Part shown: positions 23,451 through 32,084 of the stretch, piece after piece
Numbering within the stretch: position 1 is the first letter of the stretch
Layout: every line of letters begins with the position of its first letter
Origin: Collinsella aerofaciens
Lineage (GTDB): Bacteria; Actinomycetota; Coriobacteriia; Coriobacteriales; Coriobacteriaceae
Direction of reading: 5' to 3'
Assembly (NCBI RefSeq): GCF_015557435.1
Contig: NZ_JADNOH010000007.1
Location: 1-39,884 of the forward strand
Length of the DNA stretch: 39,884 nucleotides
Notes under the pieces: model-generated
Seen by the model: the letters and a program-made list of their open reading frames with translations, nothing else
What the model was told of the DNA's origin: nothing
The model's database searches: none
Program-made: the position numbers and the translations under genes

Positions 23451-26255
23451 CTATAGCGAACCGGCGCCGTACTGTTTGATGCGGGCGAGAATGTTTTTGA
23501 GCTTTTCAAAATCGATCGGCTTGGGCAGATGGGCGTTCATGCCGGCGTCACGTGCGGCCTTGGCGTCCTCGGCAAAGGCATTGGCGGTCAGCGCGATGAT
23601 GGGGATGTCGGCGGCGTCGGGCTTGCCGCTCAGACGAATCACGCGCGTTGCCTCATAACCGTCCATACCGGGCATCATGATGTCCATGAGGATGGCGTCG
23701 AAGCTGCCAGCGGGACGACCGACGTATAGATTGACTGCTTCGCTGCCGTCGTTGGCGCGAGTCACGATGACTCCTTCGCTCTCGAGCAGGGTCTGAGCGA
23801 TCTCGGCATTGAGGTCGTTGTCTTCGGCCAAAAGGACGTTCATATCGACAAGTGAACAGCTGCCTGCCTGTTTGTCCAGGTGCTCTCTTGCTTGAGGGTT
23901 CTTATCGACGTCGAGTGGAATTTGGACGTTGAACGTGCTGCCCACGCCGAGTTCGCTTGAGATCTCGATGGCGCCGCCCATCATGTCGATGAGCGATTTG
24001 ACGATGGGCATGCCCATGCCGGTTCCCTGGAATTTGCTGCGGGCGTCGTTGCCCTCTTGAGCAAACGGCTCGTAAATATGCTTCAAAAACTCGGGCGTCA
24101 TGCCGATGCCGGTGTCTTCGATGGTGAAACAAAAGAGCGCGTGTGCGTCGTTGAGCGGCTTGACGGTGGAAGAGAAGGTGACGGTGCCGCCGTGCTTGTT
24201 GTATTTGATGCTGTTGTCGAGCAGGTTGATGATGATTCGGCGGATATGGGTGGGGCTGCCGATCATACTCTGGTCGACGGCATAGGGCTCGCTGGTGTTG
24301 ATAAGCACGATGCCGCGGTCCGATGCACGGAGTTTGCACAGCACCAATGCATCGTCACAGAGCTCCTTGAGGTTGAACGACTCGTGCTCGAGGGTCATCT
24401 TGTGCTCTTCGATCCTGCCCATCTCGAGGATGTCGTTGATTAGAGAGAGCAGATGGTTGGCGGCAACGCGCGCCTTGGCACGGCTCTCGCGGACGACCTG
24501 CATATCGCCCTCTTTGAGCTCTTCAATTTCGATAAGGCCCAAGATGCCGTTGAGCGGTGTGCGGATGTCGTGGCTCATGCGCGTGAGGAATGCGGTTTTA
24601 GCGGCGTTGGCGGTGTCGGCTTTCTGCCGCTCTTTCCGCGCGCGTTGAAGCGACCAGACAAGGATAACGATGCCGGAGAGCAAAATGCAGATGATAACGG
24701 CGGCAGCGGCGGTGCGGTTGCGGTAGAGAAACCGGAGTGTGTCCGATTCTTGCGCCGAATACGATGTGGGGGAATAACTGTTCGCGGAGAGCGATTCGCC
24801 GGCATTGACGATACCCTTATTGATGATTCCTAAAAGCTGGGGATTGCCGCGCGAAATCAAGCACGATAGCTCTGCTGTGTTGGTGAGTTCCTGCGTTTCG
24901 AAATCCTCGATGTCGTAGGTTTCACGGATGGTTTCCAGGCGCGTGCTGGGGACAATTATGCAACTGGCCTCTCCTTTATTGAGGGCTCTGAGCGCTTCGC
25001 TGGCGGTTGGGTATTCGGTTACCGTTGCGTCGGGGAACAGGCTCTCGAGCTCAGGGCGGCTGACGATCGCGCTCTCTGAGCAGACGATGCTCTTGAGGTC
25101 CTTGCTTAGGTCGCTGCTGCTGTGAATGGCGGTCAGGGAAACCGTTCCCATCGAGTTTGACTGGATGACTCCTTCCTGTTCAGCGAGCCAGTAGTCGCGG
25201 AAAAAAGGCAGGGCGACATCGATGGCGCCTTCCGAAAGGGCTTTTGCCAGCTGCTTGTTGTTTGAGATGGCGACCGTTTTAACGTTAATGCCAAATTTGT
25301 CGCGCAGCGTCGTCGCGAGTGTGGCGAGCGATCCTTCCATTTCGCCGTCGTCATTTTGCGTGCAGTAGGGGAGCTGGTTTTTAAGATAGCCCAGCGTGAT
25401 GGTGTTTCCGTTCGCTTTGAGCCAGGAGGTCTCTGCACCGTCAAGTGATGATGACCCGCTGTTTTGGGCCGAGTAATTTGCCTTGACCTCGTCGTTATAG
25501 CGCGGGTTGTCGCGGTTGATCGCTGCCATCGCGGAGTTGATATCGTCCATGAGGTCGGGACGGCTTTTGGGAACGGCGAAATAGTAGTCACTTGACCCAA
25601 CGTAGAACATGGGGGAGGCGCTGGGCGACGAGATGGTGTCGTTCATGATGATAGCGTCGACCTCGTCGTTTGCCAGCGCCGCAAAGAGGTCGCCACTACC
25701 AGGCATTTCTTTATAGGTGCAGGTGATGCCCTCGCTGGTAAGCCACTGCTGGCCGACGAAGGTTTGCATGACGCCGGGATTGCAACCGATGGTGAGACCC
25801 TGGAGTGCCTGGGGATCACCCTTTGCGAGGTCGTCGCGATCGGGTTTGGCATAGATGTAGTAGCGCTCGGTGCCTTCGGGGTTCGAGGAATAGAGCAGCT
25901 TTTGTGCGCGCTCCTCGGAGTACGAGATATTGGGTATAAGGTCGATCTCGCCCGCCTCGAGCATGTCCATGAGCTCGGTGAACGTGCCGGAGACATATTC
26001 GTATTTCCATCCGGGGGTGTAGTACGAGAGGGTTTGGAGGTATTCGTAACCCCAGCCCGAAAGGCGTTCGCCCGGCGTGCCTTCCTGGAAACCCTCGCTG
26101 CTGACGAGCCAGCCAACGCGTACCGTTTTGACCTGCTGATCAGAGTCATCGGCAAAAGCCGGAGTAGGCGCAATGGCGCTCAGTGCGGTAAGCGCGGCAA
26201 ACACGATGACCAGAGCGCGATATATGGATAAACGAAGGACGGCGAAAGGCTTCAC
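23451..26255 (-). CDS. BvgS-like hybrid sensor histidine kinase with two binding-protein domains
   Basis: 934 residues from GTG at 26255, chosen because AGGA lies six bases before it. A signal segment (about 10-35, ending AFA) is followed by two periplasmic amino-acid-binding-protein-like domains (about 45-255 and 290-500) and one membrane helix (about 518-540, AAAAVIICILLSGIVILVW). The cytoplasmic part has the HisKA site H562 in MSHDIRTPLNG, ATPase boxes NLLDNSIKYN, DTGIGM and GTGMGMPI, and a receiver domain with D858 in LMDIMMPGMDG. BvgS and EvgS share this plan but carry further Hpt and PAS parts; no Hpt domain is seen here, so a separate phosphotransfer protein is expected. No cognate regulator is adjacent. 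Confidence 0.9.
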   Translation of the reverse strand: MKPFAVLRLSIYRALVIVFAALTALSAIAPTPAFADDSDQQVKTVRVGWLVSSEGFQEGTPGERLSGWGYEYLQTLSYYTPGWKYEYVSGTFTELMDMLEAGEIDLIPNISYSEERAQKLLYSSNPEGTERYYIYAKPDRDDLAKGDPQALQGLTIGCNPGVMQTFVGQQWLTSEGITCTYKEMPGSGDLFAALANDEVDAIIMNDTISSPSASPMFYVGSSDYYFAVPKSRPDLMDDINSAMAAINRDNPRYNDEVKANYSAQNSGSSSLDGAETSWLKANGNTITLGYLKNQLPYCTQNDDGEMEGSLATLATTLRDKFGINVKTVAISNNKQLAKALSEGAIDVALPFFRDYWLAEQEGVIQSNSMGTVSLTAIHSSSDLSKDLKSIVCSESAIVSRPELESLFPDATVTEYPTASEALRALNKGEASCIIVPSTRLETIRETYDIEDFETQELTNTAELSCLISRGNPQLLGIINKGIVNAGESLSANSYSPTSYSAQESDTLRFLYRNRTAAAAVIICILLSGIVILVWSLQRARKERQKADTANAAKTAFLTRMSHDIRTPLNGILGLIEIEELKEGDMQVVRESRAKARVAANHLLSLINDILEMGRIEEHKMTLEHESFNLKELCDDALVLCKLRASDRGIVLINTSEPYAVDQSMIGSPTHIRRIIINLLDNSIKYNKHGGTVTFSSTVKPLNDAHALFCFTIEDTGIGMTPEFLKHIYEPFAQEGNDARSKFQGTGMGMPIVKSLIDMMGGAIEISSELGVGSTFNVQIPLDVDKNPQAREHLDKQAGSCSLVDMNVLLAEDNDLNAEIAQTLLESEGVIVTRANDGSEAVNLYVGRPAGSFDAILMDIMMPGMDGYEATRVIRLSGKPDAADIPIIALTANAFAEDAKAARDAGMNAHLPKPIDFEKLKNILARIKQYGAGSL

Positions 26256-26361
26256 AAGCAATCCTAACGAATCGAGGCAATACCACGTAAGGATACCAGC
26301 TCAGGTGCCCCGTTTGGGCCGCACGCCGTTAAACGGGTCGCCGTTTGGCGCTTGGCAGGTG

Positions 26362-26426
26362 GGGACGTTCCTTTCCTGCCGGCAGTTGGGGACAGTCCCT
26401 TTCTGCCGGCAGGAAAGGAACGTTCC
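26362..26426. repeat. Long hairpin of the GGGGACGTTC repeat family
   Basis: 24-base arms at 26362-26385 and 26403-26426 pair with one mismatch. The arm reads GGGACGTTCCTTTCCTGCCG then GCAG. The loop holds GGGGACAGTCCC, itself a near palindrome. A partial relative, GCCGGCA then GGGACGTTCCTTTT, is found at the right edge of the window. It lies between the divergent sensor kinase and channel genes. Confidence 0.8.
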
Positions 26427-26488
26427 TAACTGCCGGATGTGGGACAATACCGTGCGGATGTGATTGATTATCTGCGGAAGGGGTCGCG

Positions 26489-26914
26489 ATGAAAAAGCTC
26501 AGGACGCTTGCCGATGTGTTGCATCAGGCTGGGTTCGCCCACATAACAGGCGTGTTTCTTGTCTTTTTCCTGCTCTGCTCGACGGCCGTCTGGCTGTCCG
26601 AGCCCACGACCCTTACCTTTGGCGATGGGCTCTGGTTTAGCTTTGAGACGGTATCGACCATCGGCTTTGGCGATATTCCGGCCGAGACACCGGTCGCCCG
26701 CGTCATCACGGTCGTCTTGAGCGTCATTAGCATCTTCTATATCGCTATGCTCACGGGCGTTGCAGTGAACTACTGCAACACGCTCATCAAGATGCGCCAA
26801 AAGGACACCATGGCGCGCTTTATGGACGACTTGGAGCATTTGGAAGAGCTCGACCGCGATGAGCTCGCCGACCTATCGCGTCGCGTACGTGAGTACCGCC
26901 GTCGGCAGCGCTAG
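26489..26914 (+). CDS. Small two-helix potassium channel
   Basis: 141 residues. Two membrane helices (about 18-37 and 70-95) flank a pore loop with selectivity filter TIGFGD at 57-62, the K+ channel signature. A C-terminal charged helix (DDLEHLEELDRDELADLSRR) is probably a cytoplasmic coiled coil that holds the tetramer together. There is no RCK/TrkA-N regulatory domain, so gating is unclear. GGAAGGGG precedes the ATG. The next gene follows 33 bases after the stop, so the two may be cotranscribed. Confidence 0.88.
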   Translation: MKKLRTLADVLHQAGFAHITGVFLVFFLLCSTAVWLSEPTTLTFGDGLWFSFETVSTIGFGDIPAETPVARVITVVLSVISIFYIAMLTGVAVNYCNTLIKMRQKDTMARFMDDLEHLEELDRDELADLSRRVREYRRRQR

Positions 26915-26947
26915 GGCAAGCGTATCGCGCAGCAAGGGGGATTGCAT

Positions 26948-27481
26948 ATGAACATCACGGTGTACCTGGGCGCGAGCGTCGGTAGCGACCCGGCGTTTTT
27001 GCCTGCGGTGCAAGAGCTCGGCACATGGATTGGCGCCAACGGTCACGCGCTGGTGTACGGTGGGTCCAAGTCGGGCTTGATGGGCGCGCTTGCCGATAGC
27101 GTCCTCGATGCCGGCGGCCACGTGACGGGCGTGGAGCCGAGCTTTTTTATCGAGGCGGAGTTTCAGCACGATGGCATCGACGACCTCATCGTGACGAGCG
27201 ATATGGCCGAGCGCAAGGCGAAGATGATCGAGCTCGGCGACGCGTTTATCGCTTTCCCGGGTGGCACGGGCACGCTCGAGGAGATTGCCGAGGTTATGTC
27301 CGCGGTGTCGCTGGGACGCCTCAACGCGCCGTGCATCCTGTATAACCTGGACGGTTATTACAACGACCTGAAGGCGCTGCTCGGCCACATGATTGAAAAG
27401 GGATTATCGAGTCCGGGTCGCCAACAGGGCATTTACTTTGCCGAAGATTTGCACGAGATTGCTTCGATCATCAATGGTTAA
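26948..27481 (+). CDS. LOG-family nucleotide phosphoribohydrolase-like protein
   Basis: 177 residues of the Rossmann-like LOG/TIGR00730 family. VYLGASVGSDPAF at the start, GHALVYGGSKSGLMGALAD and the catalytic PGGTGTLEE at 104-112 are diagnostic. Characterised members remove ribose 5'-phosphate from cytokinin riboside monophosphates or other nucleotides; the substrate in this bacterium is unknown. The open frame begins at TTG 26942, but ATG at 26948 is correctly spaced behind AAGGGGGA. It follows the K+ channel gene by 33 bases. Confidence 0.87.
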   Translation: MNITVYLGASVGSDPAFLPAVQELGTWIGANGHALVYGGSKSGLMGALADSVLDAGGHVTGVEPSFFIEAEFQHDGIDDLIVTSDMAERKAKMIELGDAFIAFPGGTGTLEEIAEVMSAVSLGRLNAPCILYNLDGYYNDLKALLGHMIEKGLSSPGRQQGIYFAEDLHEIASIING

Positions 27482-27488
27482 GTTCTAG

Positions 27489-27511
27489 ATTGGGCGCGCA
27501 TTGCGCCCAAT
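27489..27511 (+). terminator. Hairpin after the LOG gene
   Basis: ATTGGGCGC and its exact complement GCGCCCAAT enclose a five-base loop, seven bases after the stop. The following bases are only weakly T-rich, so terminator function is probable but not certain. Confidence 0.55.
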
Positions 27512-27560
27512 GGTGCCGTTTGGGGTGCAGATGGTTGGCTCGTCTGGGCAGCGCTCGCTC

Positions 27561-27566
27561 TACAAT
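27561..27566 (+). promoter_or_regulatory. TACAAT -10-like hexamer before the ClC gene
   Basis: TACAAT lies 40 bases before the ClC channel ATG. TTGGCT at 27535-27540 could be a -35 box, but its spacing of 20 bases is long. Confidence 0.35.
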
Positions 27567-27605
27567 AAAGCGTACTTTTGTCGACTTTGACCACGGGAGG
27601 GCCCG

Positions 27606-28895
27606 ATGGATAAGCTTGCAAAACCTAAAAACCGCGCGCTGTTTTTGATCAGCGTAGCCGTGACTGGCGCGCTCGCCGGCGCTGCGGTCTGGCTGTTCTT
27701 TTTTGCGATGGAACACGGCATCGATTTCTTTTGGACCGAGATTCCGCACATGCTGGGTGCTGCTTCGCCCGAGCTTGCCAGCGGTCCCTTCGGTTGTCTG
27801 CCGTACCCGTTTTTCGTCTGCCTGCTGGGCGGTCTGCTCATTGGCCTGTACGAAAAGGTGACCGGCACCAAGACCGACGACCTCAACCAGGTGATGGCCA
27901 AGGTCAAGCAAGACGGACGCTATCCGTATGACAATCTGGGCAAGCTTTCGCTCGCGGCATTGATGCCGCTGCTGTTTGGCGGAAGTATTGGACCGGAGGC
28001 CGGACTGACCGGCGTTATCGCGGGCCTGTGCAGCTGGGTCGGCGACCGCATGCGTCGCTTTGGTGTCGAGTTTAGGGAACTCACGCTGCTGGGCACCCAG
28101 GCCGCGCTGACGGCGCTCTTTACCGCGCCCGTCTTTGGCTTTGTGGCGCCGCTTGCCGGCAGCGCCGATGGCGATGAGGATTCCGCATCTGATGAGATCA
28201 CCATTAAGCTTCCCAAGGCGCAAAAGACCGTGGTCTACGGCATCGCGATTGCCGGTGGTCTGGGCACCTACCTGCTGCTCGGCCAGTTTATGGGCGGTGG
28301 CATGGGCATGCCCAGGTTCGAGGCTGCCGAGGTGGGCAACCTCGAGCTCACCTGGCTCATTCCTCTGGCGCTGATCGGCACCGTCTGCGGTTGGCTGTAC
28401 TTTGTCTCCGAGCACGCGAGCGAGGCGCTGTCCCACGCTATAGGGGGGCGCCCCGTCGTTAAGGCCATGCTCGCGGGCTTGGCGCTTGCGGCTTGCGGAA
28501 CGGTCCTGCCCTACACCATGTTTGCCGGCGAGACGCAGGCCGACGTGCTTATGGAAACCTACTTCACCATCCCCGCCGGTGTGCTCATCGCAACCGGTCT
28601 GGTCAAGGCTATGCTGACCCCTGCTCTCATCAACATGGGCTGGCGCGGTGGCCATTTCTTCCCCGTAATCTTTTCGGGCGTGAGCCTCGGCTACGGTTTC
28701 GCACTGCTCACGGGTGCCGATCCGGTCTTTTGCGTTGCCGTCTGCACGGCCTCGACGATGGGTGCCGTCATGCGCCAGCCCGTCATGGTCGTGGGCCTGC
28801 TGCTCATGTGCTTCCCGCTCAAGGGCATCGTCTGCATGATTATCGCCGCCGTCATCGCCGCCGGAATTCCGCTGCCCAAGCCGCTGCGCAAGTAG
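27606..28895 (+). CDS. ClC-family chloride channel or antiporter
   Basis: 429 residues with about ten hydrophobic helices. ClC signatures: GGSIGPEAGLTG with the gating glutamate E131, and GWRGGHFFPVIFSG near the second half. The usual Tyr-bearing and Ser-bearing anion-binding loops are less easy to place. No CBS domains follow, as is normal in bacterial members. It moves Cl- or another halide (possibly F-) across the membrane, often in exchange for H+. GGGAGGG lies a few bases before the ATG. The run KLPKAQKTV after a Ser/Asp-rich linker (residues about 187-205) is a cytoplasmic loop. Confidence 0.87.
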   Translation: MDKLAKPKNRALFLISVAVTGALAGAAVWLFFFAMEHGIDFFWTEIPHMLGAASPELASGPFGCLPYPFFVCLLGGLLIGLYEKVTGTKTDDLNQVMAKVKQDGRYPYDNLGKLSLAALMPLLFGGSIGPEAGLTGVIAGLCSWVGDRMRRFGVEFRELTLLGTQAALTALFTAPVFGFVAPLAGSADGDEDSASDEITIKLPKAQKTVVYGIAIAGGLGTYLLLGQFMGGGMGMPRFEAAEVGNLELTWLIPLALIGTVCGWLYFVSEHASEALSHAIGGRPVVKAMLAGLALAACGTVLPYTMFAGETQADVLMETYFTIPAGVLIATGLVKAMLTPALINMGWRGGHFFPVIFSGVSLGYGFALLTGADPVFCVAVCTASTMGAVMRQPVMVVGLLLMCFPLKGIVCMIIAAVIAAGIPLPKPLRK

Positions 28896-28938
28896 TGGGC
28901 GGCCCGTTTTGGGCTGATTCATAATCCGTTTTGAAAGA

Positions 28939-28983
28939 AGCCGTGCGGGGCCGTATGTCTACGGTCTCGCACGGCTGTTGTTT
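28939..28983 (+). terminator. Terminator between ClC and methyltransferase genes
   Basis: AGCCGTGCG (28939-28947) pairs with CGCACGGCT (28968-28976), with extra pairing near the loop, followed by GTTGTTT. The T-run overlaps the ancestral stop codon of the opposing methyltransferase gene. Confidence 0.75.
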
Positions 28984-29092
28984 AGAGCTTCTTCAGCACG
29001 ATGGCGATGGTGTTGAGATACTCGAGCGCGCCGGCTTCAACGGCGGCGCGGTCGCTCGCTGCGTATTCGTTGTCGCAAGCGAGCCAGTCTGC
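28982..29092 (-). other. Coding remnant beyond an in-frame TGA (methyltransferase C-terminus)
   Basis: Directly after the TGA at 29093-29095 the same frame continues for 36 codons (beginning ADWLACDNEYAASDRAAVEA, ending IAIVLKKL) to TAA at 28982-28984. Composition and codon use match the gene before the TGA. A TGG-to-TGA change would explain it, since Trp fits the sequence EA-x-ADWLA. Confidence 0.75.
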
Positions 29093-29719
29093 TCATGCCT
29101 CGTCGGTGCAGAGCATGGGCTGCATCGAGACAATCTCGACGCCGGCGGTCGGCTCGATCATGGCGCGCCACCAGGCTATGTCGTGCATGTAATCGAGCTG
29201 CTCGGGCGTCCAGGATTTGAGCAGGCAGGCGGGTAGGTTGTTGTGACAGTCGCAGGCCATGCCGGGGATGCTCAGGTAAAGCACGCCGCCTTGCTTTACG
29301 TAGGGGAGCAGACGCTCGCCCAGATAATGCGGGTCGCGCCCGTAATAGTTGTACGAGTCGATGCTCACGACCGCATCAAAAAAGTCGTGCTCAAACGGCA
29401 AGCCTTTCGAGGCGTCCGCCTGTACGGGGTGAATCGTGTCGCGCGAAATGCCGAGTGAATCAAAGAACGCGCGGTTCTCCTCGGGGTCGCTCCACAGATC
29501 GACGGCGTAGGTGTCAAACCCATATTCGCGGGCGAGCAGGGCACTGGTGATACCGGTGCCCGATCCAAGGTCGCAGACGCGAGCGCCGCGGGGAATACTT
29601 GCATCGCAAAGGAGCTCCTCGCAGAGCTTGAGGGGATTGGGCCCCATAATCTTAGAGCGCACGAGTGCCGTATCGAAGCTGTTGGCTTTTGGGAAGGATT
29701 GAGATTCCTGGGATTTCAC
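29093..29719 (-). CDS. Class I SAM-dependent methyltransferase, probably C-terminally truncated
   Basis: 208 residues. The SAM-binding motif I is VCDLGSGTG with D50, followed by YAVDLWSDPEEN (acidic motif II), VQADASKGLPF, and FDAVVSIDSYNYYGRD (motif IV region). Such proteins methylate small molecules or other targets; the substrate is unknown. The start is GTG with AGGAAAG upstream. The stop is a TGA after CTDEA, but coding sequence clearly continues for 36 more codons in the same frame. The gene therefore looks recently interrupted near its end, or a base was misread. The core Rossmann fold is intact, so a truncated but active enzyme remains possible. Confidence 0.8.
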   Translation of the reverse strand: MKSQESQSFPKANSFDTALVRSKIMGPNPLKLCEELLCDASIPRGARVCDLGSGTGITSALLAREYGFDTYAVDLWSDPEENRAFFDSLGISRDTIHPVQADASKGLPFEHDFFDAVVSIDSYNYYGRDPHYLGERLLPYVKQGGVLYLSIPGMACDCHNNLPACLLKSWTPEQLDYMHDIAWWRAMIEPTAGVEIVSMQPMLCTDEA

Positions 29720-29880
29720 TGTTCTTTCCTATCAGGTGCAAATTGGCAGATGACGGGGGCGGAACGGCGCAACAAACCACGGCCGTTGGACGGCCGTTTT
29801 CATGGTTCTATGCGATTGACCGTTCCCTAAAGAACAATGACCAAAAAGACATCCCCTTGGATGATCGAGATTGGGCCAAG

Positions 29881-29914
29881 GCCCGTGACGTCTCTATTGT
29901 AAGACGTCACGGGC
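29881..29914. repeat. Perfect 13-bp inverted repeat GCCCGTGACGTCT
   Basis: Exact arms at 29881-29893 and 29902-29914 enclose CTATTGTA. On the minus strand the loop reads TACAAT, the -10-like hexamer seen elsewhere, about 175 bases before the methyltransferase start. The surrounding gap 29720-29994 has no gene. It also holds GTTCCCTAAAGAAC (29822-29835) and GGGGACATGTC, remnants of the GGGAC repeat family. Confidence 0.65.
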
Positions 29915-29994
29915 GTGCCGGGGACATGTCGTTTGTCATGTATTCGTATTCGCTGACGACCGATTGTGCCCTTGCGCGCCCGAGGCGCGTCTGG

Positions 29995-30693
29995 CTACAG
30001 GTCGCGTGTTCGATAGATCTTGGTGCTGACGGTGCAGCTGATCATGAATAGCACGAACGCCGCGACGGCAATTCCGGCGCACAGAAAGCTGATGACGGCG
30101 GGGTCGGGGTTCGCTCCGGCAAATGACATGAGCCAGTTGCTGATGGGATTGGAGGAGCTCAGCATTGCCATGGTGCCGCAGCCAAACAGGGCAAACAGGC
30201 CGACGGACAGGCGCAGCGCCTCCATGTGTCCAAATCGGAAGAATATCGGCTGTGCCAAAAACACCATCATGAGGGAGATAAGCATCGACGCCGCCGAGGC
30301 TGTTGCGATTTCAAAGACCGTCTGGCCTGTCGAAGGGATGCCCATGTGGTCGAAGAACGGAAGGGCGAGGATGTTCAGAAGCGTAGCCGCGCATGCCATA
30401 ACGGCCGAGAAGGCAATAATGCACAGGTAGCGTGCGCAGACGATGTCTTTGCGCGAAAACGGCAGCGTTGCCCGATAGCGCTCCCAGCCGTTTTGGTTAT
30501 CGTAGCCAGCTAGCGAGTTCATGATTATGATGGGCGACATGGCGCTGACCGCACAGGTGCCGGCGCTCATGCCGGAGTCGCCGTCCGTCGCGTTGGCAAG
30601 GGTCAGCACGACGAAGATGAACAGGCCGACGCCCGCGATGCTCGGGAGAAACGAGCGCATGATGGCGGTCTCGGATATAAAGGCGCGTTTCAT
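29995..30693 (-). CDS. ABC-2 type transporter permease
   Basis: 232 residues with six hydrophobic helices and no ATPase motifs. The segment SLAGYDNQNGWERYRATLPFSRKDIVCARY is the soluble loop typical of small ABC-2 permeases that pair with YtrB/BcrA-type ATPases: a polar loop naming the elbow before helix 3. Its ATG overlaps the stop of the ATPase gene (ATGA), and GGAG lies seven bases upstream, so it is translated with the ATPase. It forms the membrane part of an exporter in the GntR/ATPase/permease operon. Exported compound unknown; drugs or lipids are usual for this class. Confidence 0.83.
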   Translation of the reverse strand: MKRAFISETAIMRSFLPSIAGVGLFIFVVLTLANATDGDSGMSAGTCAVSAMSPIIIMNSLAGYDNQNGWERYRATLPFSRKDIVCARYLCIIAFSAVMACAATLLNILALPFFDHMGIPSTGQTVFEIATASAASMLISLMMVFLAQPIFFRFGHMEALRLSVGLFALFGCGTMAMLSSSNPISNWLMSFAGANPDPAVISFLCAGIAVAAFVLFMISCTVSTKIYRTRDL

Positions 30694-31571
30694 TTGGAGG
30701 CTCCTTTCAGCGTAAGGCGCAGGTAGTCATCGATGGAAATCCGGTCACAGGGAATCTCGGGAAAGGCCTCGAGCGCTTCGCGGCGATTGGGGACGAGTAC
30801 GTCCACGCTGTAGGCATGACGGGTGGCGCGGGCGCCTTCGACGCAATCCATGAGCTCGGCGGCTTGTGCCTGGGTACAGTGAGCGATGCCGGCGCGGTCG
30901 GTAATGTCCTCGCGCGGCAAATCGAACACAATCGAGCCGTTGTCGATGCAGACGACACGGTCTGCCGCGCGTTCAAGGTCGGATGTAATGTGGCTCGAGA
31001 ACAATACGCTGCGCTGTCCGTCGGCGACAAAGGCGAGCAGCTCGTCGAGCAGCTCCTCGCGTGCCATAGGATCGAGGCCAGCCGTGGCTTCGTCCAAGAT
31101 GAGCAGCTCGGCCTTGTGGCTGAGCGCACACGCGAGCTGCAGCTTCATGCCCATGCCGCGGGAGAGGTCTTTGACCTTCGCCTTGGGGTCCAGACCAAAC
31201 CGGTCGATGAGGCCAGCAAACGTTTCATGACTCCACGTGGGGTACGCCGGGCTTACGAGTGTCTCGACCTCGGCCACCTTGAGCGTGGAAGGGAAGGGGC
31301 ACGTGTCCAGAACGAGACCGATGCGAGAGCGCACGCGACGTTGGAGTTCATCGGGCGCATTGGCATCGCAGCGCTGTCCAAACAGATGCACCTCGCCGGC
31401 GTCGAGCTTTATGAGACCGAGCGCGGCACGGATGGTCGTTGTCTTGCCGGCACCGTTTGCGCCCACAAAGCCAACGATCTGACCGGGCTCCACGGTGAGT
31501 GTGACATCGCGCAGCGAAAAGCGGTCACTTACGCGGCGTGAGACATCTTTGAGTTCTAGCAGGTTTTGCAT
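30690..31571 (-). CDS. ABC transporter ATP-binding protein (YtrB/BcrA type)
   Basis: 293 residues. Walker A is GANGAGKTT, the signature is LSRGMGMKLQLA (a variant of LSGGQ usual in this subfamily), Walker B is LLILDEATAGLDP, and the switch His is in SSHITSDLERAADR. The C-terminal 70 residues after the ATPase core form the extra domain common in ABC-2 drug exporters. It lies between the GntR regulator (23 bases upstream) and the permease (4-base overlap), all on the minus strand and evidently one operon. Confidence 0.9.
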   Translation of the reverse strand: MQNLLELKDVSRRVSDRFSLRDVTLTVEPGQIVGFVGANGAGKTTTIRAALGLIKLDAGEVHLFGQRCDANAPDELQRRVRSRIGLVLDTCPFPSTLKVAEVETLVSPAYPTWSHETFAGLIDRFGLDPKAKVKDLSRGMGMKLQLACALSHKAELLILDEATAGLDPMAREELLDELLAFVADGQRSVLFSSHITSDLERAADRVVCIDNGSIVFDLPREDITDRAGIAHCTQAQAAELMDCVEGARATRHAYSVDVLVPNRREALEAFPEIPCDRISIDDYLRLTLKGASK

Positions 31572-31594
31572 GGTATAGCCTTTCTTGCAGATGG

Positions 31595-31975
31595 CTACTG
31601 CATGGTTTCGGGGGCTACCAGGTCGAGCATCTCGTGCAACTTATCGCGCGTGACGCCCAGGGCTTCTGCCTGTGTCGCTGCCTGTGCAAGCAGATCTTCG
31701 ACATGGCAGAGCTGGTTTTCGCGCAAGAGCTTTTGGTTGCCCTCGGCGACAAAGCAGCCTTTGCCTTGCACGGTACAGATAAACCCGAGTTGCTCCAGAT
31801 CTGCATAGGCACGCTTGGTCGTGATGACGCTCACGCCGAGGTCGCTGGCGAGCGCACGGATGCTCGGGAGTTTGGCTCCCGCGGCGAGTGCACCCGATAG
31901 AATCTGGGCCTTGACCTGCGAGGATATCTGCTCGTAGATGGGCTTGTCACTCGAATTGGATAGGATAATGTCCAC
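31595..31975 (-). CDS. YtrA-type GntR-family regulator
   Basis: 126 residues, the short YtrA subfamily. The winged helix covers about 10-77 (PIYEQISSQVKAQILSGAL, LPSIRALASDLGVSVITTKRAY, VQGKGCFVAEG), and a short two-helix tail replaces the large effector domain of other GntR proteins. YtrA regulators repress their own operon of ABC-2 exporter genes. GTG at 31975 has GGAG five bases upstream. It is first in the operon and a palindrome in its promoter (32003-32036) is the likely operator. Confidence 0.88.
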   Translation of the reverse strand: MDIILSNSSDKPIYEQISSQVKAQILSGALAAGAKLPSIRALASDLGVSVITTKRAYADLEQLGFICTVQGKGCFVAEGNQKLLRENQLCHVEDLLAQAATQAEALGVTRDKLHEMLDLVAPETMQ

Positions 31976-32002
31976 AGCGGCTCCTTAGCTGATGGGCTAC
32001 AC

Positions 32003-32036
32003 GTGTATATAACCGGTAAGCACAGTATATATACAC
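32003..32036 (-). promoter_or_regulatory. Candidate operator/promoter of the GntR-ABC operon
   Basis: GTGTATAT (32003-32010) and ATATACAC (32029-32036) are perfect inverted arms 18 bases apart. On the minus strand the right arm continues GTGTATATATACTGTGC and the left gives TTATATACAC, so the arms overlap possible -10 boxes. AT-rich inverted GTGTATA repeats fit YtrA-type autorepressors. Confidence 0.55.
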
Positions 32037-32084
32037 TATGCACAGTTATGCAAGAGGACAATCAGGATGACCGGTGACCTTTTG

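Noticed and set aside
29093-29095. TGA read as selenocysteine in the methyltransferase
   Set aside because: No selenoprotein family fits, Trp is the natural residue in context, and no clear SECIS-like stem was found after the codon.
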